Origin: Sordaria brevicollis
Lineage: Eukaryota > Ascomycota > Sordariomycetes > Sordariales > Sordariaceae
Assembly (NCBI GenBank): GCA_033439795.1
Contig: JAUTDP010000016.1
Location: forward strand, 620,001-684,000
DNA length: 64,000 bases
Direction: 5' to 3'
The notes under the pieces were generated by a model. That model did not search any database and was not told the DNA's origin. It saw nothing but the letters and a program-made list of their open reading frames with translations. The position numbers and the translations under genes are program-made. This document shows, in pieces, positions 27,501 through 38,697 of the stretch. Within the stretch, counting starts at the first letter, position 1. Every line of letters begins with the position of its first letter.

Positions 27501-27950
27501 ATCGTTTTAAGTAAATTTAATAGTTTATTTAAAAAAGTTTTTAGGAATATAATAATTTAAATTTTAATAAATTGGATATAGGGGTAGTACTGTTAACCGT
27601 TTTGTAGTTCGAATCGATGTTAATAAGGTTAATTCGGTTTTTGAAGGTTATAATAAGGAGTCGATAACCGTTTTGAATCGTTTTTTCGAACTATTTAACG
27701 CGATTCGGTATTATAGCGTTATCGGATTCGCGTAAACGAAGTCCAATATATATTAAAGGTTCTATTAAATTATAAAATCTTTAGGATTAAATATAAGTAT
27801 TAATAATTAATAAAATAGGATAAAAAATAATAATAATACGAAGCGGGGTTAAGCCGAAGCGTTAAGAAATTCCTCGGGTTGGGTATCCGTTACGAAGTTT
27901 CTAAAAGAAAGGAAGAATATTAATAATTAAAATTATTATTGGGTATTATT

Positions 27951-28193
27951 TATTAAATAGTATAAGTTTATAGCGTGAAGTCTTTAATGAATTAAATAAT
28001 TATAGAATACGATAATTAATTTAAGAGAGAGATCGAATCGAAGTTCGACCTTTCGGCTATTTATTTATATATAGGAGTTAATTCGGGTCGTCCTTAATCC
28101 GACTCTTACAATACTTGAAGAAGAAGGTGAGTTTATAACCGATTTAATATCGAATCGTAGCTCGTCTCGACTTGTTCCCTTCTTTCCTTTACA
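27951..28193 (-). repeat. LTR of element B (right)
   Basis: 243 bp. It matches the 306-bp LTRs of element A except that it carries one 63-bp internal unit instead of two, which accounts for the exact length difference. It ends TTACA. Confidence 0.85.
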
Positions 28194-28938
28194 CTCCTTT
28201 CTCCTTATATTAATTAGTAATTTATTAGAAATAAATCGCTTCGTTTTATTATAATATTAAAATAGTAGCGGCGATATATTTCGATAATTTGGGCGAAGGT
28301 ATCGGCGTATAAATTTTGAGGTCGTTTTAAATTGCGCGCATAGTCGTTAGTAAACATTTATTATTCGGTTTAGGAATCGAAGGAGTCTTCGGTTATTTAT
28401 ATGGCCGACGAGGGAATAGAAATCGAAGAAGTATTCGAAGTCGTAAAAGTAATCGAATCGTTACGATAACGACGTTAAATAGAGGTAGGAGCGTCGTTAA
28501 ATATTTATTATAATAATTAATAACAGTTACGTTTAATTAATAGCGTTCGATTACGATTAAAATTAATTAATTTGAATAAAATTATATACTTTAGCGTAAT
28601 ATTTTTAATAGATATAATATAATATAATATTAATAAGTAAGGGTAGGAAGTATAGGGAGGTAGGTCCTATTGTATTGAGAGAGGGTACTTAATATAACGT
28701 ATTAAGTTTGAATTTCGAAATTTTCGAAAAAAATTTGACCAAATTACTACAATATTTCAATGCATTAGAATCCTGAAATTTAGCGGGTAAAAACGGGGTT
28801 TTCAATATTAGGTATTATACAATTAGCTGCCCCATTATTTGGTGGACCCTTGCCAAGAATTGGGTCTATATAAGTTTTGGGTGGGTGTATATAGGTTTCC
28901 TCCTAAATATAGGCTTTAAACTATATACCCTAGCGTTA
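28194..28938. other. AT-rich spacer between elements B and C
   Basis: No gene or recognisable element domain is seen. The part up to about 28640 is strongly RIP-like. The part from about 28690 to 28935 keeps CpA and TpG (for example near 28830-28900), so mutation there was light. It may be the last remnant of the original unique sequence or a solo fragment of another repeat. It ends in CGTTA, the target duplication of element C. Confidence 0.6.
28934..28938. repeat. 5-bp target duplication of element C, left copy
   Basis: CGTTA, repeated exactly at 36179-36183. Confidence 0.9.
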
Positions 28939-29245
28939 TATTACAAACTTAGCCGTAATTATACGTAATTGGTATATTGCTATCACGTACTTGTACTCGT
29001 ATAGTAGTCGCTTCCTAAAATGTATTATTATATTCGGGATAATCCCGCCCGTACGGGATATTACGTTATTACTTACCGCCTATACGGTTAAAATTACCTA
29101 ACTGCGCGTAATTAGCGCGTTCCCGTCGCACCCTATAAAGGGCGGGCTTCTTACGTATATTTTCTTCCTTTTCCTCTTTTTTCTTTTATATAATTATATA
29201 TATTTATATTTATTATTTACTTTTATATTAATTATCCTGATAATA
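28939..29245 (+). repeat. 5' LTR of element C
   Basis: 307 bp, starting TATTAC (RIP form of TGTTAC). It contains a CCCGCCCGTACGGG palindromic block and TATAAAG followed by GGCGGG near 29130, a plausible promoter core. It aligns without length change to 35872-36178. Confidence 0.9.
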
Positions 29246-29429
29246 ATTAATTATACCTTCAAAATAACGCGTTTATACGTAATTTTATTTTATTTAAAAT
29301 AAATCGCCTATTTCCCGCTCGCTATATACGAGCCGTCGAATTAGCGTATTTCCTTTATTATTAAATCCTTTTATTTAATTAAATAAGGGAGGGTTTTTAT
29401 ATTTAGTAAATAAAAAGATTTATAACGAT

Positions 29430-31100
29430 TAAACGATTTTAATTATATTATTCTCTATATTTTATAACGGCGATAATAACCTTATAGTTTTTTCCTTTAA
29501 TAATACGTCGAATATTTTCCTTAACGTTCCGGTTTTTAATACTAATTTTATTAATTTTAATAACGCCGCTATTTTAGAAGTTTTATACAATATTATTAAT
29601 AATAGTAATAATTTAATTCCCGACGTTAATATTGCCTGCGCCGCCCTTTATAAATTTACTTCCGACGAAAATATTAAGGAAATCCTCGTAAATTTTAATA
29701 ACGATAAAGAGTTCCACTTTATTTTTTACGATTATTTCGATTATATTTACTTAATTATTAAAGAAGCCGCTTTTACGTTTATTATTTAATTATTTAATTA
29801 CGTTTATTAACGCCTTCGCGATAATTATATATTTATTTACAATTGGAATAATAATTTTATTAATTAATTCGATATAATTTTTATCGATTTTAAAAACTTT
29901 TAGGCGTTATACGCCGTTCTTTAGAAGGAATATTCTAATTTTAAAATTTAATATAATAAATTTAATATTTAAACCGCTATTATATTTTTTAACCCTAGTA
30001 ACCCTAACCCCGCCGTTCTAGGTATTAATAATATTTATAGATAAACGGTTGCTAACCCCCCCGTTTTTACCGGTTTTAAAAAGGACTTTACTAAATATAT
30101 TTATATCTTCCGCTTTTAATATATAATTATTTAAACTTAATAAATTTACGACCCGATATTATTTTAGAATAAATATTAGAAGATTTTGCGTATAATTATA
30201 TTATTTAGTTTTAATTTCAAATCCGGTATTAATAATTTTATTAAGATTATTATAATTAAAAATAATAAAGACGTTTAAGAGTAGAAAATGGGCGCCGAAT
30301 TTATATAATATTTGATTAAACGTTTTAAAATAATTAATATTAAATAGGATATTTAACGTTATTTAACCGAATATTATTAATTTAATAAGAATTTTACCGA
30401 TTTCGAAATAGAATTAACGTTTTTAATAATTATTTATAATTTAATTAAAATTTAGAAGGTCGAATATTTAAAGAATAAAGTTTTTAAACGTATCCGTAAT
30501 ATTAGCGTTTATTATAAGCCCCCTATTAATAACGCTTAGGATAAGTAGTTAGAAATATATTATAAGATCGTTTACGTTTAGGATAATACCGATTATTACG
30601 CCCGTATAATTTGTAATATCTTTAATAACGCTCTTAATAATAATATTAATATTAATTCTAATAATAATTTTAATTCCGTTATTAATAATTTTAATTCCGC
30701 TTTCAATTTTAATAATCGTATTATTAATTCAGGCGGTAATAAAATAAATTTCGACGCTATTAATTTTATTAGTATTATTTATTTTAATATATTGGATTAA
30801 TATATACGTAATAGCTTTTATCGTTATTATAATTAATCCGATTATTTAATTAAAAATTACTTTCGTTCTATTAATTACGGTCTTTAAGGCTTTATTAATT
30901 AGAATAATCGTTATAATAGTAATTATAATCGGGGTAGGAATAATAATAGTAGTAATAATAATACCGTTAACGTTCGTAGCGTTAATACCCCTATTATTAA
31001 CCCGGTTCCCGCCCCGGTTATTAACCCGGTTCCCGTTTAGCCCGCCGAATAAATTATTAACGGCGAATATTATAATAATTAAGGAAATATTTAATTTTTA
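29430..31100 (+). pseudogene. gag relic of element C
   Basis: Plus-strand frame with a capsid-like block (PPVFTG.KKDFTKY near 30058-30096) followed by a nucleocapsid. The knuckle at 30819-30860 has exactly the CX2CX4HX4C spacing, but all three Cys and the His are now Tyr codons (TAT/TAC), each one RIP transition from TGT/TGC or CAT/CAC. The protein would have packaged element RNA. Inactive. Confidence 0.8.
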
Positions 31101-32299
31101 TATATAATTGCGTATAGAAGCCCGAATTAATATTATTAAAGAAATAAATTTTAAATTATAAATTAGAGGATTTAAAGGAAATACGAATTTAATTTTTAAA
31201 TAATTTTATATCCTTAAATTTAATATTTTTATTATTTTACGTATATACCGGATCGTATAAAAATTATTATATTATTTTAGTAAATAGTAGTTATTCCGTT
31301 TACGCCTTTTTAAATTCTTCGTTTATAAAAAAGAATGATTTCTTATATTTTAAATTTTTACGATTAAAAAAATTAATTTTTGCTAATAAAATTATTAAAG
31401 GTATTATTTTTGAAGGAGTCCGCGCCCGATTCTAAATTAATCTCTATACGGAAATTATTACCTTCTTCGTTTATAATATTTTTAAAAATTATTCTATTAT
31501 TTTCGGCTTCCTATAAATATAATATTATCGATTTAAAATTAATTATAATAATTATACCGTCCGTTTTACTTAATACCGCGGCCGTTACTTTTTTTTAAAT
31601 TTTTCCGATAAATAAATTACTATATTTAGAAGTTTTATTAATTGCGTTACGGTAATAATTATTCGTTTACTATTACGATTAAGTATTCCGATTTTAACCC
31701 CGCCGCTGCTTCCGTTCCTTAAATCCCTTAGGATAATTTTATAATTAGAGCCCGCTTTTTAAATTACTTTACGAATAGTACCGATCTTTAAATTATTACC
31801 CTCCTCCCTAATTCTTAAGAATAAACCTACCCTAATTCTTTCCCCGATCCTTAAAATTGAATAATATAATAATTCTTTATATTATATTAATAACCTTATA
31901 AAGGTTTTAATTATTAATCGAATCGGAATTAAAATATAGGGAATTTCTAGTATAACCGCCCTTTTTATTAAAATTAAGAGCCTTACGGTTTACGAATTAT
32001 ATATTTATTTAAATAACCGTTATATTTCTATTAGAATAGTACGTTTAATATAATTATAATATTTTATACGTATTAATAACGCGCTTAATACGGCCGATAT
32101 TAAAGAGTTTAATATTATTATATTTAATTATATATATAAGAAATAAAATTTTAAGCCTTTAATTATTAATTATACCGCGTTAAAATAGTTATTTATAATT
32201 TTAGAATTAACGGACGTCGAAGAGTTAATAAAGGATATAATTAATAATATTTTAAATAATAAAGGGGAATAATATAAATATTTTTTATTATTATTTATT

Positions 32300-33420
32300 T
32301 ATTTATTCGTTAATATAATGGCCGGTAATACCGATTCCGATAAGGATAAGGAAACTACTATTTTAATAAAAATATTAAATTTAATAAGGGATTTTAATTA
32401 AAATATTCCTATATATAAAGAGGTTTTTAAATAAATTTACGTTATTAAAATTACCGAGGAGGATATAAAAATTTTCTTAAAAAAGAGTAATAAATTTATT
32501 AAATCCGATAATAAAATTAAAGTTAAAATCTTAATTAAATATTATAAAAATATCGAGGTTTTTTTTCCCCGTTTAATAAAAGAAGTCCTATTATATTATA
32601 TTTACAATTATAAAATCGAATTATTATTAAGATAATAACCGTTTAATATAAGGCCCTAATATATTACGCTTATTAAAGCGGCCGTAATTATAAAATAGAT
32701 TAATATTAATTTTTAAAAGAAGTTTATCCGGCCTTTTTAATTTACTATTATAGCTCTTATCCTTTTTATTAAGAAATTTAGCGGCGGAATTTATATTTAC
32801 GTCGATTATTACGGTATTAATAATATTATTATAAAATCCTACTATTTATTACTATTAATTAAAAAAATATTCGATATTATTTATAAAGTAAAAATCTTTA
32901 TTAAATTCGACGTTATTATTACGTTTAATCGTATTCGGATTAAAGAAAGATATAAATAATTTATAGCGTTTATTACCTATTTCGGCCTTTTCGAATTAAT
33001 AATTTACTTATTCGGTCTATAAAGCGTATTAAGGACGTTTTAAAATTATATTAATAATATACTTTATAATATTTTAAACGTTTATATTACCGTTTATTTA
33101 AACGATATTTTAATATATTCCGATAATAAAAAAGATTACGTCTATTATATTATAGAAATTTTAAACTATATAATTAAAATAGGTTTTTAATTCGATGTCG
33201 ATAAGTGCGAATTTTATATTACCCGTACAAAATATTTAGGTTTAATTATTATTTTCGGTAATTTCGAAATAAACCCCGAAAAGGTTATTATAATTACCGT
33301 TTAGGAGGTTTTAGATTTTAAACATTCCTTTTAACGTTTTTTAAATTTTATAAATTTTTACCGACGATTTATTAAATATTTTTTTATTATTATAGGATTA
33401 TTATACGAATTTATAAAGAA
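32300..33420 (+). pseudogene. Reverse transcriptase relic of element C
   Basis: The frame reads through the fingers (IKKFSGG...YVDYYGIN near 32767-32820), the palm (KFDVIITFNRIRIKE near 32899-32945), the FGLFE segment near 32980, and the catalytic motif at 33095-33106, now YLND (former YLDD). A TKYLGLII block follows near 33230-33250. The order and spacing are those of Ty3/gypsy enzymes. Confidence 0.85.
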
Positions 33421-33429
33421 AGATATAAA

Positions 33430-33870
33430 TAAAATAATATAAATATAGGTTAAATAGTATTAAAAATCGTTTAACGCCCTTAAAAAAGTATTTACTACGG
33501 GTCTTATTCTACGAATTTATAATTAATTTAAATAAATAATCGTCGAAATTAACGTTTTTAATTAAGTATATAATAGTATTTTCTTATAATATAACGACGA
33601 AGGTATTTTATACCCAATTACTTATTTTAATTAACGATATAATAATATTTATAATAAAGAATTATTCGCTATTATTAAAATATTAAAAGAATAAAGGTTA
33701 AAATTTAAAGGCGTATAATAACCTTTCGAAGTATTAACGGATTATAAAATTTTAAAAACGTTTACCGTTAATAAATAATTTTCTCTTCGGTATATATAAT
33801 AGTTTTAATTTTTATTATAATTTAATTTTACGATTAAATATCGATTAAATTCCTTTTAAGTCCGATTTAA
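33430..33870 (+). pseudogene. RNase H relic of element C
   Basis: Frame containing GILYPITYF (about 33603-33630), the former D.YDKELLAI block (about 33645-33675) and EVLTDY.ILKTF (about 33730-33765, former TDHKNLKTF). It belongs to the same broad subfamily as the unmutated RNase H fragment at about 37308-37600, which allows the two to be compared directly. Confidence 0.8.
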
Positions 33871-34329
33871 CGCTTTTAACTATAAATTAAAAAATATTTT
33901 TTACGAAGGAAATGAATATTTATTCGCTTATAATAAAATATTTTTCGATTAAAATATATTCGTTAATAGGGTTTAAATATTAAACAACGTAGAAGTGGAA
34001 GCGGATTCCGAAATTAATATAAATACATACTATCTTTACAATTTAGAAGTCTTTAATAAAAAGTCTGTAAATAATTTTATTACCGAATTTTATAAAAAAT
34101 CCGTCTTTTTTATAAATTTTTTAACCTACTTTTAGGACTTTAAACGTTACGTTTAATTTAAGGAAATACGAAAATAAATAATAAAAATTATATTTATAGA
34201 GTATTAAGCGGTATAAAGGCGAATTTATTATTATAGCGTTATTATTATTAATTTAAAGGATATAAAATTATAATTTTATTTAATCTATTATATTTATAAT
34301 ACCCCTTTTACGGGTTATTTAAATCGCGA

Positions 34330-35230
34330 AAAAAAAATTTATTTATTATTTCGTTCGTATTTTTAATTAAGGATATATTAATTAATTTATATTTATTATA
34401 AAGTATATTTTTAATATATTAAAATTAAACCGTTACGCTATTCCCCTTATAAATTATTAAAATTATTAAACGTCCCTTTTACTATTTAGAAAGAAATTTC
34501 TATCGATTATATTACTCCTTTTACTTTATATTTACGCTATAATTAAGAATTTAAATACGTTATTATAATAATTAACTATTTTATTAAAATACGTTATTAT
34601 ATCCTTTACGAAACTTTTATTATTAAAGAACTAGCCGAATATTTTATCGAACGGGTATATAATTTATATAATTTCCCTAATTTTATTATTTCCGACCGCG
34701 ATATTTAATTTATTTTCATATTTTAGCGCATTCTATTAATATAATTAGAAATTATATTAAAATTATTTTCCGCTTTTTATTTAATAATAAATAATTAAAC
34801 CGAATATATTAACGTAAAGATAAAACGGTATTTAAAAATATATATTATTTAGGTATAAAATAATTAGGTCGATTAGTTATTATTCGTAGAATTCGTTAAT
34901 AATAACCAAATTTCCAAAATAATTAGCGTTTTTCCTTTTTTTATTAATTATAATTTTAACCCCTATATAAGCGTCGAGCTAGCGGTATTTTATCCCCCCG
35001 AAATTTCGGTTATATAATAGAAGGAATATTTCAAAGCCTATAAAATCGTTAATCGTTTTAAAGAAATATTCGATTACGTTATAACGAACGTTCGAAAAAC
35101 CTAATAATATTATAAAAATAACGTTAATATTTAATAATCGGATACCCCGGTATATAAATTAAAAAATTAGATTTTATTCGATATTATTAATTTCGATTCC
35201 GGCCGCCCTTATATTAAATTAGCACCGTTT
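34330..35230 (+). pseudogene. Integrase relic of element C
   Basis: The first catalytic Asp sits in SIDYIT (34500-34517) and the second in ISDRD at about 34688-34702. A downstream former HPQTDGQTE block is at about 34770-34800. The C-terminal part (about 34970-35230) matches the module ending in KLAPFFEAPFTI near 35215-35250, the usual K.GP.I strand of gypsy integrases. Broken by several stops. Confidence 0.8.
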
Positions 35231-35858
35231 TTCGAAGCACCTTTTACAATTACCGGTACCGGTATTTATATTATTACATTCGAACTCTTTAATAATATAA
35301 AATATAACTTTACTTTTTATATTAATAAAGTTAAACGTTGGTTGGATAACGGGTTATTAAAATAATTATAATTAAATAAAAATATACGAACGAATTACGG
35401 TCGGATTTTAAGGCGTATTAACGATAATAAAGAGTAAATTAAATAGGAATTTATTAAAATTAACAATTATAGGAAGGAAGGCCGCTTTTAAAAATATTAT
35501 ATTATATAAATACCCTTCTACGCCCCCAATTAATAATTAAGGAATAACGTTTCGATATATTTAAAATATATACGCTAATTTTACGAAGAAAATTTAAATA
35601 CTTTAATACTATTATAATAATTCGAAAAAGAAAGGAAGTAGAAGAAGTAAAAAGTATAGGAAATTTAAAAAGCGGGAGGAATATAAGAAGATACGGTTAC
35701 GGCGCCGGAGGAGGCTTTAAAAATAAAAATAGAAATATAGTAAGAGGAATACAGTAAGAAGAGGAGGTTATTATATTTAAAAATAATAATTATAGAGACT
35801 TTTTTAATAAAGATTTCGATTATTTTATATAATAATAATTAATTATATAATTTTTTTT

Positions 35859-35871
35859 TAAAGGGAGGTAA
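35859..35871 (+). promoter_or_regulatory. Polypurine tract of element C
   Basis: The purine run AAAGGGAGGTAA lies directly before the right LTR, the position where plus-strand DNA synthesis is primed in LTR retrotransposons. It confirms the plus orientation. Confidence 0.7.
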
Positions 35872-36178
35872 TATTATAAATTTAGCCGTAATTATACGTA
35901 ATTGGTATATTACTATTACGTACTTATATTCGTATAATAGTCGCTTCTTAAAATATATTATTATATTCGGGATAATTCCGCCCGTACGGGATATTACATT
36001 ATTATTCACCGCTTATACAATTAGGGTTACTTAACCGCGCGTAACTAATACGTTCCCGTCGCGCCTTATAAAGGGCGGGCCTCCTACGTACACTTTCTTC
36101 CTTTTCCTCTTTCTTCCTCTGTATAATTATATATATTTACATCTACCACCTACCCTTGCATTAACTGTCCCTGTAATA
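35872..36178 (+). repeat. 3' LTR of element C
   Basis: 307 bp, the partner of 28939-29245. Its outer 150 bases keep many C and G that are T and A in the left LTR, so RIP fades toward the unique flank. Confidence 0.9.
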
Positions 36179-36183
36179 CGTTA
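36179..36183. repeat. 5-bp target duplication of element C, right copy
   Basis: CGTTA, identical to 28934-28938. It also marks the start of non-RIPped DNA. Confidence 0.9.
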
Positions 36184-36782
36184 TATCTCTACGTCGCTTT
36201 TTTATCTCTTAGAAATGCATAACCTCTCCGATATTAAATTCTACACCTTCTCCCCTAGTATTTACTGCCCTCTTAACTGCTTCTACTCCCTCACTTTGAA
36301 GAAATAATACAGCTTTTCCCTGGCTTTGATACGCCACTCCAAGAATAGACACTCGATTGAGGAAATTTAGTGGGTAGCGGTATAGACGCTGGTATTTCTC
36401 CGTGATTTACTACTCCTATGTTCGCCGACGCTCTCTTCTAATACCAATCATAAAGTATCATAACGCCTTTCCTAGTTAATAAAGAGACTTCGGAAGACAG
36501 GAATTTTCTTCTCTCCAGCCAGTCACGTCCTTCGGTGAACAACATCCGTGACCGGCCCATATCTTTTCCTAGTATATCCTTCAAACAGCAAACCACAGTC
36601 CCCACTGCACAAACTCAGCAAGCTCATACTTCCAGGCGCACTTAAAACATACCAACACCTCCTTTTGTGCCTGCCAACTCCTGTTTTGAAATGGTGTAAC
36701 GACTCCCAGGCCTATCTCTACCTCTACGCAAGGTTACCCCGAGGAAGCCAAGCGCAAAACCACCTTAGCCCTGTGCGTGTTC
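36184..36782. other. Spacer between heterochromatin edge and F-box relic
   Basis: Base composition is normal. The open frames here (for example 36548-36835, which starts with GTG) overlap the relic on the other strand or have no coding character. I see nothing else. Confidence 0.5.
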
Positions 36783-37890
36783 TCACACCAGCTCCTTTTC
36801 CCAATAGGGCTTGGGGCCCAGCCGGTGAAATCTAGCAAGCTTCCAATACTCTGCCGCGGGTTTTCCAGACTTGTCAGTGCGAGGACCGTCCCAGCACGCG
36901 ACATCCAAGGTCATCCAGTTCGGAGGAAGCTCGGTCCTCACGAACTCCATAACATTCCACACATCGGAACTGAGGGGTACGCCGTACTCCTCGCCGCTGA
37001 GTGCGTGAAGCGGGACTTCCAAGGAGCGAAGCTTCTTCATCTGGGACAAGCTGTCCAACCGGCCAGTGACTCCGTAGCGGGCCTTGGCCACCCCGGGACA
37101 TTGCTCGTAGAGGTAGTGATCCAAGACAAGGACCTCGAGTGTGTCCTTGAACCGGAGCAAAACCGAGTTCCAGTTCTCCGACTCCGTCTCATGGTGAGGA
37201 CCGAGACATCTATATGCGATGTGTTTGTCCAAGCCGTGGAGCATACCTACGAAGTTCGCGTAGCGTCTTGTTAGACTTGAGGAACTGGGCAAATATTTCG
37301 AGATTACCGGAGTGTACTGAATCTGGAAGTTGAATCGAGACAAAAACTGTGACCAGCGCATGTGCCGCTGTGTCAGCTGTTTGTTGGTCGTGAAGGTCTT
37401 CATATTCTTGTGGTCCGTGAGGATGTCGAACGGTTGCTGTGCTCCCTCGAGCTCGGGTTGCCATTCTTCCAAAGCTTTAATGATGGCCAGAAGTTCCTTG
37501 TCGTAGACATCGTAGTTACATTCCTGGGCGGTGTGCTTTGCTGAGAAGTAGGCGACTGGGTATAGAACTACGTCGTCACCATACCTAAGGACATCATACG
37601 AGGATCTTCCATCTATGGGTTTGCCCACCAATGTGCATCGCTGGATGTTGATGGAAGGCCAGTTTTATAGCCCGACGCAAACCATGTGTTCAGGTTGGTT
37701 AGGGCGACGAGAGCGCCAAAATCGAGGGTCATGGCTCGAAGTTTGCTAGTGGGATTAGGTAGGTATCTTCAAGGAGGCTCGTAGAGAGCGGCAGGCGTCC
37801 CAGGGTTGCCGTCGGCTGTCTGGCAAAGTTGTTGAAACAAGGGCTAAGGGACGGAGGTCTATGTAAGACGGCGTCCAAGAGTTGGAGCCC
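36783..37890 (-). pseudogene. Decayed F-box-like paralogue with a gypsy RNase H insert
   Basis: Minus-strand pieces match the neighbouring intact genes in order. First comes an early block with LALVSTTL (about 37850-37780, like LALTSTTL in the 480-aa gene), then a gap in homology at 37755-37766 (TAGGTAGGTA repeat). Next is an MTLDFGALVALTNL block (about 37735-37690), continuing after a frameshift as CTLVGK, then foreign RNase H sequence (about 37600-37308). After that a [11 protein letters not shown] block (37302-37252) in one frame, and after another frameshift a long C-terminal part in another frame (W/NSVL...[38 protein letters not shown]) to the stop at 36783. The 282-codon open frame 36783-37631 therefore spans retroelement and F-box sequence and starts with TTG. 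A chance chimaera is more likely than a functional fusion, but it is a long open frame. Confidence 0.75.
37308..37600 (-). mobile_element. Un-RIPped fragment of a Ty3/gypsy RNase H domain
   Basis: Within the relic, about 95 codons read cleanly as gypsy RNase [41 protein letters not shown] (with the catalytic-site TDH) and [14 protein letters not shown]. No LTR, reverse transcriptase or integrase sequence flanks it. It carries no RIP signature, unlike element C 1.5 kb away. At about 290 bp it is shorter than the roughly 400-bp length below which RIP is inefficient, which may explain its survival. I could not identify a target duplication. Confidence 0.85.
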
Positions 37891-37892
37891 TC

Positions 37893-38520
37893 TAAACCCA
37901 GGTAAGGTTTAATAAGAAGGGTAAGAGCGGTAGAGGTATATACGATGTATAATTCCACTCGGAAAGGGAGTCGAGCGCCGCAATCTCCATCTTGGTCCAA
38001 CGTGGAGGAAGAGTGGTATCCATAAGATGAGTGAAATCGTCCTTGTCCGCGATATCAGGGAGGCCATACTTGAAACCACTTAGGGCATGAATGGGCACTT
38101 TGAACTCCCGCAATACCTCCATATCGGACAGACAGTCCAATATGCAAGAGTTTCCATAACGGGCGAGAGTGGCGGAGTGGTTGGGGATGTACCCCTCCAT
38201 CTCAAGAACTTCCAAGGTGCAGCGGTAGTACCGCAAGATGTCGTTCCAGTTTGTGCTTGGTTGGCCTTCACCGGAAAGTTCATAGGTGATTAGCCTGTCG
38301 AATCCGCCGAGCATTCTTAGCTCCTTCAGGATGGTGTTGTTGTGAAGCCATGTACCCAACAAAGGCATATCGAAATGCCTAACGGGGAACTGCTCGTTAG
38401 AGGTAGGTTGCTTCCAATAAACGTAAGACGATCGATAGTGGGGGGTAGACCGGACGGGTAGCCTTCGACATAACTTTCCAAATGGAGGATTGTTAGAATG
38501 CTTCTAGCTTGATTATTCCT
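37893..38520 (-). pseudogene. Decayed F-box-like paralogue, C-terminal half only
   Basis: The open frame 37892-38368 (158 codons) begins in mid-domain and contains the family's conserved series: a WLHNNTILKELRML block, NWNDILRYYRCTLEVLEMEG, a YGNSCILDCLSDMEVLREFKV-like block and LPPRWTKMEI. Upstream (38400-38500), in another frame, lies GYPSGLPPTIDRLTFIG, matching GYPTGCPPSVERLTLVG of the 480-aa gene. So there is a frameshift near 38400 and the F-box half is missing. It is joined tail-to-head with the next relic at about 37890. Expression as a short protein from the ATG at 38368 cannot be excluded. Confidence 0.75.
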
Positions 38521-38697
38521 ATTGCGCCTAACCGGTGTCCTTATCTATTTAGATTTCATGCTCCCATATCCCTATAAATGGAGCTTTACCCGCTTCCAGA
38601 AGCCATGTCCTCGCTTGAACTGCCATGGTTGCCCCTCCTTTATGTCCGTGGACAAGCTGAAAACATCTCGTAGGTACCTACCTACAAATCCTCCTCC

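Larger units (their letters stand above)
21492..28193 (-). mobile_element. Right piece of gypsy chromovirus copy B (RIP-mutated)
   Basis: This aligns with 11497-18245 of element A throughout, with RIP-type differences. On the minus strand it holds the gag/protease region (about 27900-23100), reverse transcriptase with YIDN at about 22215-22240, and the start of RNase H up to the LINE junction. It ends in a single LTR (27951-28193). Together with 1-3052 it makes one element of the same layout as A, and it is the oldest layer of the nest. Several stretches (for example 27600-27900) are less mutated than in A, so the two copies were RIPped unevenly. Confidence 0.85.
28939..36178 (+). mobile_element. 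Ty3/gypsy retrotransposon C, complete but RIP-mutated
   Basis: A 7.24-kb element on the plus strand with two 307-bp LTRs and a perfect 5-bp duplication. In order: gag with a CCHC knuckle (about 29430-31100), a protease region not clearly readable (31100-32200), reverse transcriptase (32300-33420), RNase H (33430-33870), integrase (34330-35230) and a basic C-terminal module with a weak chromodomain-like stretch (35380-35600). A purine tract precedes the right LTR. It is a different family from A and B: its LTRs share no sequence with theirs and it is a more compact element. Frames are broken by TAA/TAG. A 72-codon open frame at 31380-31598 starts with TTG and is chance. Confidence 0.9.

Noticed and set aside
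1..36178. Short tandem AT motifs that could suggest CRISPR-like arrays or a mitochondrial origin
   Set aside because: No regular repeat-spacer pattern. The AT-richness is explained by RIP of identifiable retrotransposons with LTRs and target duplications, so a nuclear origin is certain enough.
36548..37274. Two overlapping plus-strand frames of 95 and 165 codons at the heterochromatin edge
   Set aside because: They are antisense to the F-box-like relic, whose minus-strand homology is clear.
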